From: G963663315 sp963665165
Lineage (GTDB): Bacteria > Pseudomonadota > Gammaproteobacteria > Arenicellales > Poriferihabitantaceae
NCBI GenBank assembly: GCA_963665165.1
Contig: OY761989.1
Span: forward strand, 1,550,001 to 1,614,000
Reading direction: 5' to 3'
Length of the DNA stretch: 64,000 nucleotides
Positions 50,719 through 59,570 of this stretch are shown here, one piece after another. Each line of letters opens with the position of its first letter. The stretch's first letter is position 1. Both the position numbers and the translations under genes were made by a program. The notes under the pieces were generated by a model. It saw only the letters and a list, made by a program, of their open reading frames with translations, searched no databases and was not told the origin of the DNA.

Positions 50719-50724
50719 TATAAT
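50719..50724 (+). promoter_or_regulatory. -10 element upstream of rph
   Basis: A perfect TATAAT lies 43 bases before the rph ATG, giving a predicted transcript start near 50731. The -35 region is weak (no hexamer close to TTGACA at 16-18 bases). Confidence 0.5.
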
Positions 50725-50766
50725 CCGGCTTCACCCATTCCCTTCACCTATCTCATTGCCCCGTTG

Positions 50767-51492
50767 ATGATACGACCAGATAATCGCAGACCGGACGAAG
50801 TCAGACCCGTTACCATCACTCGTCATTTCACCAAACATGCCGAAGGCTCCGTGTTGATCTGCTTCGGTGATACGAAAGTATTGTGCAACGCTTCGGTGGA
50901 AAACCGCGTTCCCCACTTCCTCAGAAACTCCGGGCGCGGCTGGGTCACGGCGGAATACAGCATGTTGCCGCGCGCTACCAATGAACGCACAGCGCGCGAA
51001 GCCGCCCGCGGGAAACAGTCCGGGCGCACCCTGGAAATCCAGAGGCTGATCGGTCGGTCGCTCCGTGCAGCTATTGACACAAGGAAACTCGGGGAGAGAA
51101 CCATTACCATTGATTGTGACGTGTTGCAGGCGGATGGCGGAACCCGCACGGCCTCGATAACCGGAGCCTGGGTTGCACTGGTGGATGCGGTCAATGGCCT
51201 GCTTGACGAAAACAAGCTTTCGGAAAATCCGGTTTACCGCGCGGTCGCTTCTGTTTCTGTTGGAATTGTCCAGGACAGGGTGGTTACCGACCTCGACTAT
51301 CCGGAGGACAGTTGCGCCGGGACCGATATGAATGTCGTGATGGACGACCGGGGCGGCTTTGTGGAAATCCAGGGTACTGCGGAAGGCGCGCCTTTCAGCA
51401 GGGAAATGCTGGACAGGATGCTGGACCACGCGGTTCGGGGATGCGATTTGCTGTTTGACAAGCAAAGGGAAAGTCTGGACAGGAAATCCTGA
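50767..51492 (+). CDS. rph: Ribonuclease PH
   Basis: A 241-residue phosphorolytic 3'-5' exoribonuclease that trims tRNA 3' ends. It begins MIRPDNRRPDEVRPVTITRH. The phosphate-binding and family signature segments RGWVTAEYSMLPRATNERT and DVLQADGGTRTASITGAW are present. Unlike the frameshifted gene of E. coli K-12, it is intact. It is followed by rdgB, its common neighbour in Gammaproteobacteria. Confidence 0.97.
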   Translation: MIRPDNRRPDEVRPVTITRHFTKHAEGSVLICFGDTKVLCNASVENRVPHFLRNSGRGWVTAEYSMLPRATNERTAREAARGKQSGRTLEIQRLIGRSLRAAIDTRKLGERTITIDCDVLQADGGTRTASITGAWVALVDAVNGLLDENKLSENPVYRAVASVSVGIVQDRVVTDLDYPEDSCAGTDMNVVMDDRGGFVEIQGTAEGAPFSREMLDRMLDHAVRGCDLLFDKQRESLDRKS

Positions 51493-51548
51493 ATGCGGGA
51501 ACGGCCGCGAATAATCCCGATCCGGAACCTGGAATGGAGTTGTAAACC

Positions 51549-52133
51549 ATGAAAATTGTGCTGGCCAGCAGTAATCCGGGGAAAGTCCGGGAAATTCAGA
51601 AGTTACTGGAATGCACCGGACATGAAATCGTCAGCCAGGCTGAATTCGGCATTCGCGATGCAATCGAAGACGGAGATTCTTTCACAGCCAACGCATTGAT
51701 CAAGGCGCGCCATGCCAGCAGGCACAGTTTCCTGCCGGCCATCGCGGATGATTCCGGGCTATGCGTTGACTTTCTGAACGGAGCCCCCGGCATTTATTCT
51801 GCCCGCTATGCAGGAGAAAACGCTACAGACCGGCAAAATATCGATAAATTGCTGGAAAGGTTGAAGAAAGTGCCCGCGATTGACCGCACGGCCCGGTTCC
51901 GGTGCACCATCGCAATGGTATTGAGGGCGGATGATCCGGATCCGATTGTCTGCCAGGGCGCCTGGCCGGGCCGGATAGCGGAATCGCCTTCCGGGCATAA
52001 TGGATTCGGATACGACCCGGTTTTTTACGTCCCTGAAATGAATTGCACTTCCGCCGACCTGGGCGCGGACAAGAAGAACACGATCAGCCATCGCGCCCGG
52101 GCATTGCAAAAACTGGTTTCGCGGTTATCGTAA
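51549..52133 (+). CDS. rdgB: dITP/XTP pyrophosphatase (RdgB/HAM1)
   Basis: A 194-residue house-cleaning nucleotidase that hydrolyses dITP and XTP to keep deaminated purines out of DNA. The substrate loop is ASSNPGKVREIQ and the catalytic metal site ADDSGLCVDFLNGAPGIYSA. The C-terminal FGYDPVFYVPE and SHRARAL motifs complete it. GGAG lies upstream of the ATG. It sits 56 bases after rph. Confidence 0.96.
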   Translation: MKIVLASSNPGKVREIQKLLECTGHEIVSQAEFGIRDAIEDGDSFTANALIKARHASRHSFLPAIADDSGLCVDFLNGAPGIYSARYAGENATDRQNIDKLLERLKKVPAIDRTARFRCTIAMVLRADDPDPIVCQGAWPGRIAESPSGHNGFGYDPVFYVPEMNCTSADLGADKKNTISHRARALQKLVSRLS

Positions 52134-52143
52134 TGTTTCTGCC

Positions 52144-53817
52144 ATGGCCCACTGTTGGAATCCGCTTATGCGCCTGAACAGGATGACCATTTTTGAAGGA
52201 CGACCGGGGCCTGTGCTCCTGGTTGTAGCGGATGGCGTGGGCCTGGCTGAAGCAGGTCCCGCAAATGCCCTGTCATTAGCCAGTACTCCGGTCATTGATG
52301 AATTACTGGCTTCGGCATTGAGCGCCCGGCTACATGCCCATGGCACCCATGTTGGCCTGCCCTCGGACAGTGACATGGGAAACAGTGAAGTGGGCCATAA
52401 TACCCTGGGTGGTGGCAGGATATTCGACCAGGGCGCCAAACTGGTCAACTCGGCGTTCGCAAGCGGCCGGATTTTCAGGAGCGAGGCCTGGCAACAGGTC
52501 GAAAAGCGCGGAGCCAGCGGTCACACTGTACACTTTCTCGGCCTGCTTTCAGATGGAAATGTACATTCGCACCTGGACCACCTGTTCAATCTTCTCGACC
52601 GATGCCGACAATGTGGAATTCTTTCCGTGCGCGTGCATATTCTGCTTGACGGTCGGGATGTAGAGCCCAGGTCAGCGCCGCTTCATGTCGGGAAATTGCA
52701 GGACAGGCTCGACGCAATCAACCGCTCCGGGGATTTCGATTACCGGATTGCCAGCGGTGGAGGCCGGATGAGCATTACCATGGACCGGTACGAAGCGGAC
52801 TGGGGAATGGTGGAACGGGGGTACAGGACCCATGTATTCGGGGATATTACAGGGTTTGGCCGTCAGGTTACCGATGTAATAGCCGAAATCAGCCGACAGT
52901 ATCTTGACGACAGCGCCTTGTCGGATCAGTATCTTGCCCCGTTTGTCGTTGTTGACGGCCAGGGCCCGGTCGGAAAATTCCAGGATGGCGACAGCGTTGT
53001 ACTGTTCAATTTTCGCGGGGACCGCGCCATGGAGATTTCCCGGGCGCTGGAAGACGAGACATTTCCGTACTTTGACAGGGGCTCGTTACCGGATATTTAC
53101 TTTTGCGGAATGCTGCAGTATGACGGAGACCTGAAGATCCCGAAAAATTACCTGGTTAATCCGCCGACGATTGACCGAACCATGATCGAGTACCTGTGCG
53201 CAGAGGGTATCACTACATTCGCGGTTAGTGAAACCCAGAAATTCGGACATGTCACTTATTTCTGGAATGGTAACAAATCCGGATACATAGACCAATCTCT
53301 TGAGACTTACGTTGAAGTTCCGTCCGACCGTGGCGACTTCCATGAGAAGCCCGAAATGAAAGCCAGGGAAATCACCCGCGCCACCATTGACCTGCTGGGG
53401 CGCGGCCAGTTCCGATTCGGAAGAATCAATTTTGCCAATGGCGACATGGTGGGTCATACCGGTAATATTCCCGCCACCGTCAAGGCCCTTGAATGTGTGG
53501 ACCAGTGTCTCGGGCAATTGGTCGAGTGTGTGCGGAAACAAAATGGCGTATTGATCTTTACAGCGGACCATGGCAATGCGGAAGAAATGTTCGTTGAAAC
53601 CGGGGGCAAGCGCATACCGCGAACCTCCCACTCACTCAATCCGGTTCCGTTCGTCATTTTCGACAGCATGGACGACGGCTGTTACAGTCTGGATCCACAG
53701 GTGGACGGCGGCCTGTCGAATGTTGCGGCCACCGTATTCAATCTGCTGGGGTACCAGGCTCCGGAAGATTACTCGCCTTCCCTGATCCGGTTTCCCGGGG
53801 AGCCCCGGAACCGGTAA
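52144..53817 (+). CDS. gpmI: 2,3-bisphosphoglycerate-independent phosphoglycerate mutase
   Basis: A 557-residue two-metal enzyme of the alkaline phosphatase superfamily that interconverts 3- and 2-phosphoglycerate. The phosphorylated serine is S81 in DMGNSEVGHN, the first metal Asp is in VVADGVG, and DHGNAEEMF supplies later ligands. It is about 40 residues longer than E. coli GpmI, part of which is an N-terminal extension, so the ATG at 52183 may be the true start. Confidence 0.95.
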   Translation: MAHCWNPLMRLNRMTIFEGRPGPVLLVVADGVGLAEAGPANALSLASTPVIDELLASALSARLHAHGTHVGLPSDSDMGNSEVGHNTLGGGRIFDQGAKLVNSAFASGRIFRSEAWQQVEKRGASGHTVHFLGLLSDGNVHSHLDHLFNLLDRCRQCGILSVRVHILLDGRDVEPRSAPLHVGKLQDRLDAINRSGDFDYRIASGGGRMSITMDRYEADWGMVERGYRTHVFGDITGFGRQVTDVIAEISRQYLDDSALSDQYLAPFVVVDGQGPVGKFQDGDSVVLFNFRGDRAMEISRALEDETFPYFDRGSLPDIYFCGMLQYDGDLKIPKNYLVNPPTIDRTMIEYLCAEGITTFAVSETQKFGHVTYFWNGNKSGYIDQSLETYVEVPSDRGDFHEKPEMKAREITRATIDLLGRGQFRFGRINFANGDMVGHTGNIPATVKALECVDQCLGQLVECVRKQNGVLIFTADHGNAEEMFVETGGKRIPRTSHSLNPVPFVIFDSMDDGCYSLDPQVDGGLSNVAATVFNLLGYQAPEDYSPSLIRFPGEPRNR

Positions 53818-53860
53818 AACATCGCACCCGACGAACTCCGAGCCAGCCGGAAACCCGGCT

Positions 53861-54304
53861 TCAGGACAGCAGGGACCGGATTCTGGCGCTGACGGCGCCC
53901 ATATCCGCCCGTCCCCGGGTCTTTGATTTGACCAGCCCCATGACCTTGCCCATATCCCGGATACTGGCGGCGCCGGACTCCTGCAAGGCCTGTTCAATGA
54001 TCTCTTCAACGACCGGCTCTGACAGTGGCTCGGGCAGGTATTGCCGAAGAATGGAAATAGCCTGGTTTTCCTTGTCCACCAGATCTTGGCGGTTACCGCT
54101 TGCGAATTGTTGCGCGGCATCGGCAGATTGTTTGACCATTTTCCGAACGACCTGTAAAACCCCCTGGTCATCCAGTTCAATACGATCATCGACTTCCTTT
54201 CTCTGTATAGCCGCCCGCAACATGCGGATTGTTTCAAGCCTTGCGGTCTCTTTCGCGCGCATGGCCGCCTTCATGTCGGCGATAATACTATCCTTGAGGT
54301 TCAT
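53861..54304 (-). CDS. yqeY: GatB/YqeY domain-containing protein
   Basis: A 147-residue helical protein resembling the tRNA-binding tail of GatB. It starts MNLKDSIIADMKAAMRAKET and contains DMGKVMGLVKSKTRGRADMG near the end, the family hallmark. A role in tRNA or transamidation is suspected for the family but not proven. It follows rpsU, the usual order; dnaG and rpoD, which normally come next, are absent because gpmI converges here. Confidence 0.93.
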   Translation of the reverse strand: MNLKDSIIADMKAAMRAKETARLETIRMLRAAIQRKEVDDRIELDDQGVLQVVRKMVKQSADAAQQFASGNRQDLVDKENQAISILRQYLPEPLSEPVVEEIIEQALQESGAASIRDMGKVMGLVKSKTRGRADMGAVSARIRSLLS

Positions 54305-54329
54305 ACCGGCAACCGGTCAAAAACCAATT

Positions 54330-54545
54330 CTAATACAGTCGCCTGTGCCGCGCTCTTTGCCGGGACACCCGCTTCATCTCCCGCCGCACCGCCGCGTCAT
54401 TATCCCGCTTGCGGATAGTAGTGGGTTTTTCGTAACACTGGCGTCGGCGGGATTCGGTAAAGACTCCCGCACGCTCGCAAGCGCGGCGAAAACGTCTCAA
54501 AATGACATCAAACGGTTCGTTCTGGCGAACTTGGACAAATGGCAT
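54330..54545 (-). CDS. rpsU: Small ribosomal subunit protein bS21
   Basis: A 71-residue basic protein beginning MPFVQVRQNEPFDVILRRF and ending RQRARHRRLY, as expected for S21. It binds near the 3' end of 16S rRNA and assists initiation. AGGA precedes the ATG at 54545. The frame is open much further upstream, but that part is unrelated. rpsU-yqeY is intact while the rest of the macromolecular synthesis operon (dnaG-rpoD) is elsewhere. Confidence 0.96.
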   Translation of the reverse strand: MPFVQVRQNEPFDVILRRFRRACERAGVFTESRRRQCYEKPTTIRKRDNDAAVRREMKRVSRQRARHRRLY

Positions 54546-54575
54546 GTATAATTCCTGGTTGATTTGAGGGCAAAT

Positions 54576-54581
54576 ATTATA
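54576..54581 (-). promoter_or_regulatory. -10 element of rpsU
   Basis: A perfect TATAAT on the minus strand, 31 bases before the rpsU ATG, predicts a start near 54569 and a short leader. The -35 region (TGATAT at 18 bases) is weak. Confidence 0.5.
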
Positions 54582-54630
54582 CTTGTTTTTCTTTGCAATA
54601 TCATCTGGAACATCCAATCCCGGAAATTTT

Positions 54631-55770
54631 GTGAGCGCATCCGTTAAATCCCCCGCCGCCGGAATCGTCCTGCTCATCATCGCCCTGGTGGTCACGTCCT
54701 GTACATTCGTCAAGCCCAGGCCAGCGGGAATCGGAGAAGAAATCAAGTGGAGCGGAATTGACGGCTGGGCAGAGGACCGGCATGCAGAAATCTGGCCAGC
54801 GCTTGAAAATAACTGCATCGCCGTGGCGGACAAACCAGCCTGGCAGGAAATCTGTGCGGCCATGGAGCAACTTCAACCTGACGAAATTAATGACGACAGC
54901 GTCCGGGCATTTTTTGAAACCTGGTTTGTCCCCCATCGCCTGTATGGCGAAAAAGGCCGATCCGAGGGATTGATCACCGGTTATTACGAGCCTCTGCTGT
55001 TTGGCAGCAAAACCCCTGATCAACGATTCAGGTATGCGATCTACCGGGAGCCGGATTCACTGCTGACCGTGGACCTGGGCAGTCTGTACCCATCCCTGCA
55101 GAATAAAAGAGTAAGAGGACTGAAAGTCGGGAAGAAAGTCGTACCCTTCTATTCACGCGAACAGATCGAGTCCAACCGCCATTTGCTAGCCGGCAATGAA
55201 CTGCTCTGGCTGGACGACAGGGACGACGTGTTTTTTCTGCATATACAGGGTTCGGGCAGAGTAGAACTGGAAGACGGCACAAAAATCGGGGTCGGTTACA
55301 GCAACCAGAATGGTCATCCGTATGTTCCCATTGGTCGTGTTTTACTAAACCAGGGTGAGCTGGAAAGGGATGAGATTTCACTGTTCACCATTCGCCAGTG
55401 GCTTGTCGACAATCCGGACCAGGCCGAGAACCTGCTTAACGAAAACCCGAGCTATGTTTTCTTTGTCCTGAGAGAAAAGGTCGAAAACGGCCCCGTGGGT
55501 TCGCTGAATGTGCCGCTTACGCCTGAACGAAGTATTGCGATTGACCCGAAACTGGTGGATCTGGGAACTCCGATCTGGTTGAAAACCCGGTATCCGGGAG
55601 AGCCTGGTCGTCTGTTCCAGCAACTCCTGATCGCCCAGGACACAGGAGGCGCCATTCGCGGCCCGTTACGCGCGGATGTGTTCTGGGGACATGGGAAAGC
55701 GGCGGAACGTGCGGCAGGAATCATGAAAGAAAGGGGCAGTATGATCGTCCTGCTGCCAAAATCCGGATAA
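54631..55770 (+). CDS. mltA: Membrane-bound lytic murein transglycosylase A
   Basis: An outer-membrane lipoprotein that cleaves peptidoglycan to 1,6-anhydromuramyl products. From the GTG at 54631 it has 379 residues; the lipobox is VVTSC with the lipidated cysteine at residue 24. The MltA domain starts GLITGYYEPLLFGS, and the C-terminal 3D domain carries the catalytic Asp in QDTGGAIRGPLRADVFWG. The frame extends 16 codons upstream. Confidence 0.94.
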   Translation: MSASVKSPAAGIVLLIIALVVTSCTFVKPRPAGIGEEIKWSGIDGWAEDRHAEIWPALENNCIAVADKPAWQEICAAMEQLQPDEINDDSVRAFFETWFVPHRLYGEKGRSEGLITGYYEPLLFGSKTPDQRFRYAIYREPDSLLTVDLGSLYPSLQNKRVRGLKVGKKVVPFYSREQIESNRHLLAGNELLWLDDRDDVFFLHIQGSGRVELEDGTKIGVGYSNQNGHPYVPIGRVLLNQGELERDEISLFTIRQWLVDNPDQAENLLNENPSYVFFVLREKVENGPVGSLNVPLTPERSIAIDPKLVDLGTPIWLKTRYPGEPGRLFQQLLIAQDTGGAIRGPLRADVFWGHGKAAERAAGIMKERGSMIVLLPKSG

Positions 55771-55773
55771 CGT

Positions 55774-56904
55774 TCAGTCTGGCGTTTCTCCGGTCTTCTG
55801 TACGAAACCCGCCAGGTCTGCCTGTAATTCACGTCCGATCCGGTCATAACGCCATCCCTTTAACAACAAAATGTCGGTATCTCCGGTCACCAGAGCCTCA
55901 ACATCACTGCGGTTTGCCAGCAGCGCCGGACTCATATTCTCAGCCTGAGCCACTTTCCGGAGTTTTTCCATGATGTCCTTTACCCGGCGGCGTTGCTCAC
56001 GCTCCAACGGACTGTGCCTCTTCCAGACCGGACGGTTCCGATCCTGGCCGGAACCATTTTGCAATATCCGCAAAATCTCGTTACCGAATCTCCCGACCGT
56101 CTTTTTGCTGACGGAATCAATCCCGGCCAGCGCCTTGCGGTCGCGCGGTCTCCGGGAACAGATATCCAGCAATGATTGAGTCGGCAGAACCCACTCACGG
56201 GGAAGGTTCCTGACCTGGGCCTGGTTTTCTCTCCATACGGCCAGCGCCTTGGCGTCGTGTTGAAGTCTGCGGGGCAATTTTGCGCCCTGCCTGAGCCTTT
56301 TCCATCCATCTTCAGGAGACATGGCAAAATCCCGGTTGCCAAACACCCGCAGGCATTCAGACCGATGCCATTGCAGTTTGCCGGACGTGATCAGCCGGTC
56401 TTCCAGAAACTTCTGGAGCGGGCGCAGATAGCGGACATCATCCATCGCATATTGCAATTGGTCCCCCGACAACGGCCGCCTCGTCCAGTCGGTTCGGGTA
56501 TGGGACTTGGCAAGGGTGACCTGGCAGATCGATTCAACCAGGGAAGCATAGCTTGCCTGCTCGTCTGGACCGCAAAATGCGGCGGCAATCTGGGTGTCGA
56601 AAACATGGACCAGGGGGTGGTCCAGTCGTTGATCGAGCGCTTCCATATCCTGTCTGCCCGAATGCAGGATCTTGACGATATCCGGGTTACCGAACAGCCG
56701 TTGCAAGGGGGACAGGTCATCAATCGCCAACGCGTCTACGCAAAATTCATCCACTTTGGTTCGACACTGGACCAGACACAGCGTCGGGTAGTAGGTCTTT
56801 TCGCGTAGAAATTCGGTGTCGATTCCGACCCACCGGCAAGCCAGCGCCCGGTCCACCCGGACATTCAGTTCACCGAATGTATCTACAGGTTTAATTTTAA
56901 GCAT
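55774..56904 (-). CDS. rnd: Ribonuclease D
   Basis: A 376-residue 3'-5' exoribonuclease of the DEDDy group that matures tRNA and other small RNAs. D29 and E31 lie in VGIDTEFLREKTYYP, then LHSGRQDMEAL and YAMDDVRYL supply the remaining Asp and Tyr. An HRDC domain follows (LAVWRENQAQVRNLPREWVL). It is convergent with mltA with a 3-base gap and divergent from the small membrane protein gene. Confidence 0.95.
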   Translation of the reverse strand: MLKIKPVDTFGELNVRVDRALACRWVGIDTEFLREKTYYPTLCLVQCRTKVDEFCVDALAIDDLSPLQRLFGNPDIVKILHSGRQDMEALDQRLDHPLVHVFDTQIAAAFCGPDEQASYASLVESICQVTLAKSHTRTDWTRRPLSGDQLQYAMDDVRYLRPLQKFLEDRLITSGKLQWHRSECLRVFGNRDFAMSPEDGWKRLRQGAKLPRRLQHDAKALAVWRENQAQVRNLPREWVLPTQSLLDICSRRPRDRKALAGIDSVSKKTVGRFGNEILRILQNGSGQDRNRPVWKRHSPLEREQRRRVKDIMEKLRKVAQAENMSPALLANRSDVEALVTGDTDILLLKGWRYDRIGRELQADLAGFVQKTGETPD

Positions 56905-56929
56905 GAGAGTAATGGTATGATCGACTCAG

Positions 56930-57451
56930 GTGTTATTCCATACAGCCATGTTCCAGACAATCCGGATATTGATACAAATCTGCCTGTTCCTGGGCCGACC
57001 CCAGGATCTACCGGCCTCCGTGCGAATCCTGGGTTTCGCCATGATCGCGGCATTTGCTTTATCGGTGATCCGGATTACCGCGATCACCGGGGGCTCCGTT
57101 GCGATCATGATCAGTCTGGTACAAATCGCCCTGCTCGCTCTTGGTCTGAGAATAGTGCTGTCCCTTTTTTCCAGGCGCGAACGTTGGTTGCAGTCTGCCA
57201 CCGGGGTGTTTGGTTGTTCGGCGATCCTGATGCTGGCTGCAACCCCGGTACTGATGATAACAGAATCATCCGGTACCGGGATCGCCAATCTGGTTCTGGT
57301 TGCAATGAATATATGGAGTTTCGCGGTGGTCGTATCCATCTTGCGGGAGACTCTGGAAGTTCGATTGGTGGTGGCGTTTCTGGTTACGTTCGCGCTTGAG
57401 GTCATATCCGCCATTATCATGCAGCAAATGTTCGGGGGACAGGTTATTTGA
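56930..57451 (+). CDS. Conserved-looking small integral membrane protein, function unknown
   Basis: A 173-residue hydrophobic protein with four or five predicted membrane helices; a basic turn SRRERW lies between helices two and three. I recognise no catalytic motif; the layout loosely resembles YIP1-like four-helix proteins. It opens with GTG at 56930 or ATG at 56948. The stop overlaps the mpl start (TTGA), so the two are translationally coupled, which suggests a cell-envelope role. Confidence 0.65.
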   Translation: MLFHTAMFQTIRILIQICLFLGRPQDLPASVRILGFAMIAAFALSVIRITAITGGSVAIMISLVQIALLALGLRIVLSLFSRRERWLQSATGVFGCSAILMLAATPVLMITESSGTGIANLVLVAMNIWSFAVVVSILRETLEVRLVVAFLVTFALEVISAIIMQQMFGGQVI

Positions 57452-58818
57452 AGCTGTTCATCGCAGGGATATGCGGAACTTTCATGGCTGGGATGGCCCA
57501 ACTGGCCCGCTCGGATGGTCATGACGTACAGGGTTGTGACGAACAGGTCTATCCCCCTATGTCAACGTTACTCGAGACCTGTGGAATCGGGATATTCGAA
57601 GGATACGACCCGGCTCATCTGGATCGGCAGTATGACCGGGTCATTATCGGCAACGCCCTGTCCCGCGGTAATCCGCTTGTCGAAGCGGTTCTGAACCGCA
57701 AAGAGCGCTACCAGTCAGGACCGCAGTGGCTGCACGACAATATACTCCCTGGAAAAGACGTGATTGCGGTAGCCGGGACCCACGGAAAATCCACGACATC
57801 GTCCATGGTTGCCTGGATATTGCATTCAGCCGGGCGGTCGCCGGGCTTTCTGATTGGCGGTAAACCGGGTAATTTCCCCTGCTCCGCGATGGTTGGCGAT
57901 GGCAACTGGTTCGTTATCGAAGCAGACGAATACGATACGGCATTTTTCGACAAACGATCGAAATTCGTGCATTACCGTCCGACTATCGCGGTTTTGAACA
58001 ATCTCGAGTTCGACCATGGTGATATTTTCGAGAATCTCGACTCGATCAGGAAACAGTTCCATCATCTGGTCAGAATCGTTCCATCGCACGGTTTCATTGT
58101 CGCAAACGGCGATGACCGGCGCCTGGACGAGGTACTGGACATGGGATGCTGGAGCAATCTGGTACGGTTCTCGATCCGGGACGCGGACAGCCAATGGTTC
58201 GCCAGGCCGCTGAAACCGGATTGTTCAAGTTTCAGGATTTTTCATCACGGAACGGTTCTCGGCCAGGTTAACTGGAATCTGATCGGCTCCTGCAACATGC
58301 AAAATGCGCTGGCCGCGGTCGCCGCCTGTGCGTTGTCGGGAGTCAGCGCTGTACAATCCCTCGCCGCTCTGGAAGATTTTATCGCTGCGGACCGGCGTCT
58401 TCAGCTTCTGTTCAAATATAACCGGATATACTTGTATGACGATTTCGCCCATCATCCGACAGCAATAGAGCGGACACTCGAAGCGATACGTTCAAAACAT
58501 CCGGGGCACCGTATCATGACCGTTCTGGAGCTTCGCTCAAACACGATGAGAAGCGGACAGCATGGAGACGAACTGGGACGCTCCCTGAACCGTTCAGATG
58601 AAACATGGCTGTATCGGACAACGGATCTGGAATGGCGGCCGGAGTTGCTGGAAACCCGGACGGACCTGAAAAGTTTCCATACGAAAGACGAGCTGCTCGC
58701 GGCAATAAATTTGTGTCAAAACCGAAAAATCGTTATCATTTGCATGAGCAATGGAAGTTTCGACGGGATTCCGGATTCAATCAGGGCACATTTGGATAAC
58801 ACACTGGTTCAGGCTTGA
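57448..58818 (+). CDS. mpl: UDP-N-acetylmuramate:L-alanyl-gamma-D-glutamyl-meso-diaminopimelate ligase
   Basis: A 456-residue Mur-family ligase that recycles the murein tripeptide onto UDP-MurNAc. The N-terminal motif is FIAGICGTFMAGMAQLARS, the ATP loop AVAGTHGKSTTSSM and the adjacent EADEYDTAFFDKRSKF is specific to Mpl. The C-terminal part holds DDFAHHPTAIERTL. The start is TTG at 57448, overlapping the upstream stop, with an AGG element before it. Confidence 0.96.
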   Translation: MKLFIAGICGTFMAGMAQLARSDGHDVQGCDEQVYPPMSTLLETCGIGIFEGYDPAHLDRQYDRVIIGNALSRGNPLVEAVLNRKERYQSGPQWLHDNILPGKDVIAVAGTHGKSTTSSMVAWILHSAGRSPGFLIGGKPGNFPCSAMVGDGNWFVIEADEYDTAFFDKRSKFVHYRPTIAVLNNLEFDHGDIFENLDSIRKQFHHLVRIVPSHGFIVANGDDRRLDEVLDMGCWSNLVRFSIRDADSQWFARPLKPDCSSFRIFHHGTVLGQVNWNLIGSCNMQNALAAVAACALSGVSAVQSLAALEDFIAADRRLQLLFKYNRIYLYDDFAHHPTAIERTLEAIRSKHPGHRIMTVLELRSNTMRSGQHGDELGRSLNRSDETWLYRTTDLEWRPELLETRTDLKSFHTKDELLAAINLCQNRKIVIICMSNGSFDGIPDSIRAHLDNTLVQA

Positions 58819-58842
58819 CCAAGCGCCGACAAAATACTGGAC

Positions 58843-59520
58843 ATGAACAAAAACAACTTCAGGAACCGAAATATTTTCGCAATGGTAATCGCTGGTTTCC
58901 TCGGCTTGTCACTGGCTCCGGCCATCGCTCAGGAAGAACCGTTTGTCGAGGGGGAGCATTATCAGTTGCTGGACGAGGTCCAGCCGGTCCAGACCGGGGA
59001 CAGGATAGAAGTAGCCGAATTGTTCTGGTACCACTGCCCGCACTGTTTTCGACTGGAACCTTTTCTCATTGAATGGAAGAAAAACATTCCCGATGGAGCG
59101 GAATTTGTACCGATACCCGCATTGCTGAATGATCAATGGGAATTCGACGCGAGGGTTTACTATACATTCGAGGCGCTGGGATTGCTCGAAGACCTGCACG
59201 GCCGGTATTATTCCGCGATTCACGAACAACGACTCAAAATCCGTACTGCCGAACAACTGGCGGCCTGGGCTGCGGATAACGGGGTTGACGGCTCGAAAAT
59301 CCCGGACACCTTCGCTTCATTTGCCGTGGAGAACAAATTGAATTTCTCCCATGTCATGTCCCGCAAATACGGAATCAGCGGCGTACCCGCAATTATTGTG
59401 GATGGACGTTACAGAACATCGGTTTCCCTGGCGGGAAGCCATGCGAAACTGGTCAAGGTCATCAATTTCCTGATCGGGGAAGCGGCGCAGCAAAGAAGCG
59501 GCCAGTCATCCTCGGGATAA
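58843..59520 (+). CDS. dsbA: Thiol:disulfide interchange protein DsbA
   Basis: A 225-residue periplasmic oxidoreductase that introduces disulfides. A signal peptide (residues about 1-30, ending SLAPAIAQ) precedes EEPFVEGEHYQLLDEVQP. The active site CPHC has C65 and C68 in FWYHCPHCFRLEP, and the cis-proline is in GISGVPAIIVDG. It follows mpl by 24 bases. dsbB is not in the window. Confidence 0.95.
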   Translation: MNKNNFRNRNIFAMVIAGFLGLSLAPAIAQEEPFVEGEHYQLLDEVQPVQTGDRIEVAELFWYHCPHCFRLEPFLIEWKKNIPDGAEFVPIPALLNDQWEFDARVYYTFEALGLLEDLHGRYYSAIHEQRLKIRTAEQLAAWAADNGVDGSKIPDTFASFAVENKLNFSHVMSRKYGISGVPAIIVDGRYRTSVSLAGSHAKLVKVINFLIGEAAQQRSGQSSSG

Positions 59521-59570
59521 ACCTGCCATAAACCTGCGGTGAGTCGAACCCGGCCGGGCTGGATTGTGCG

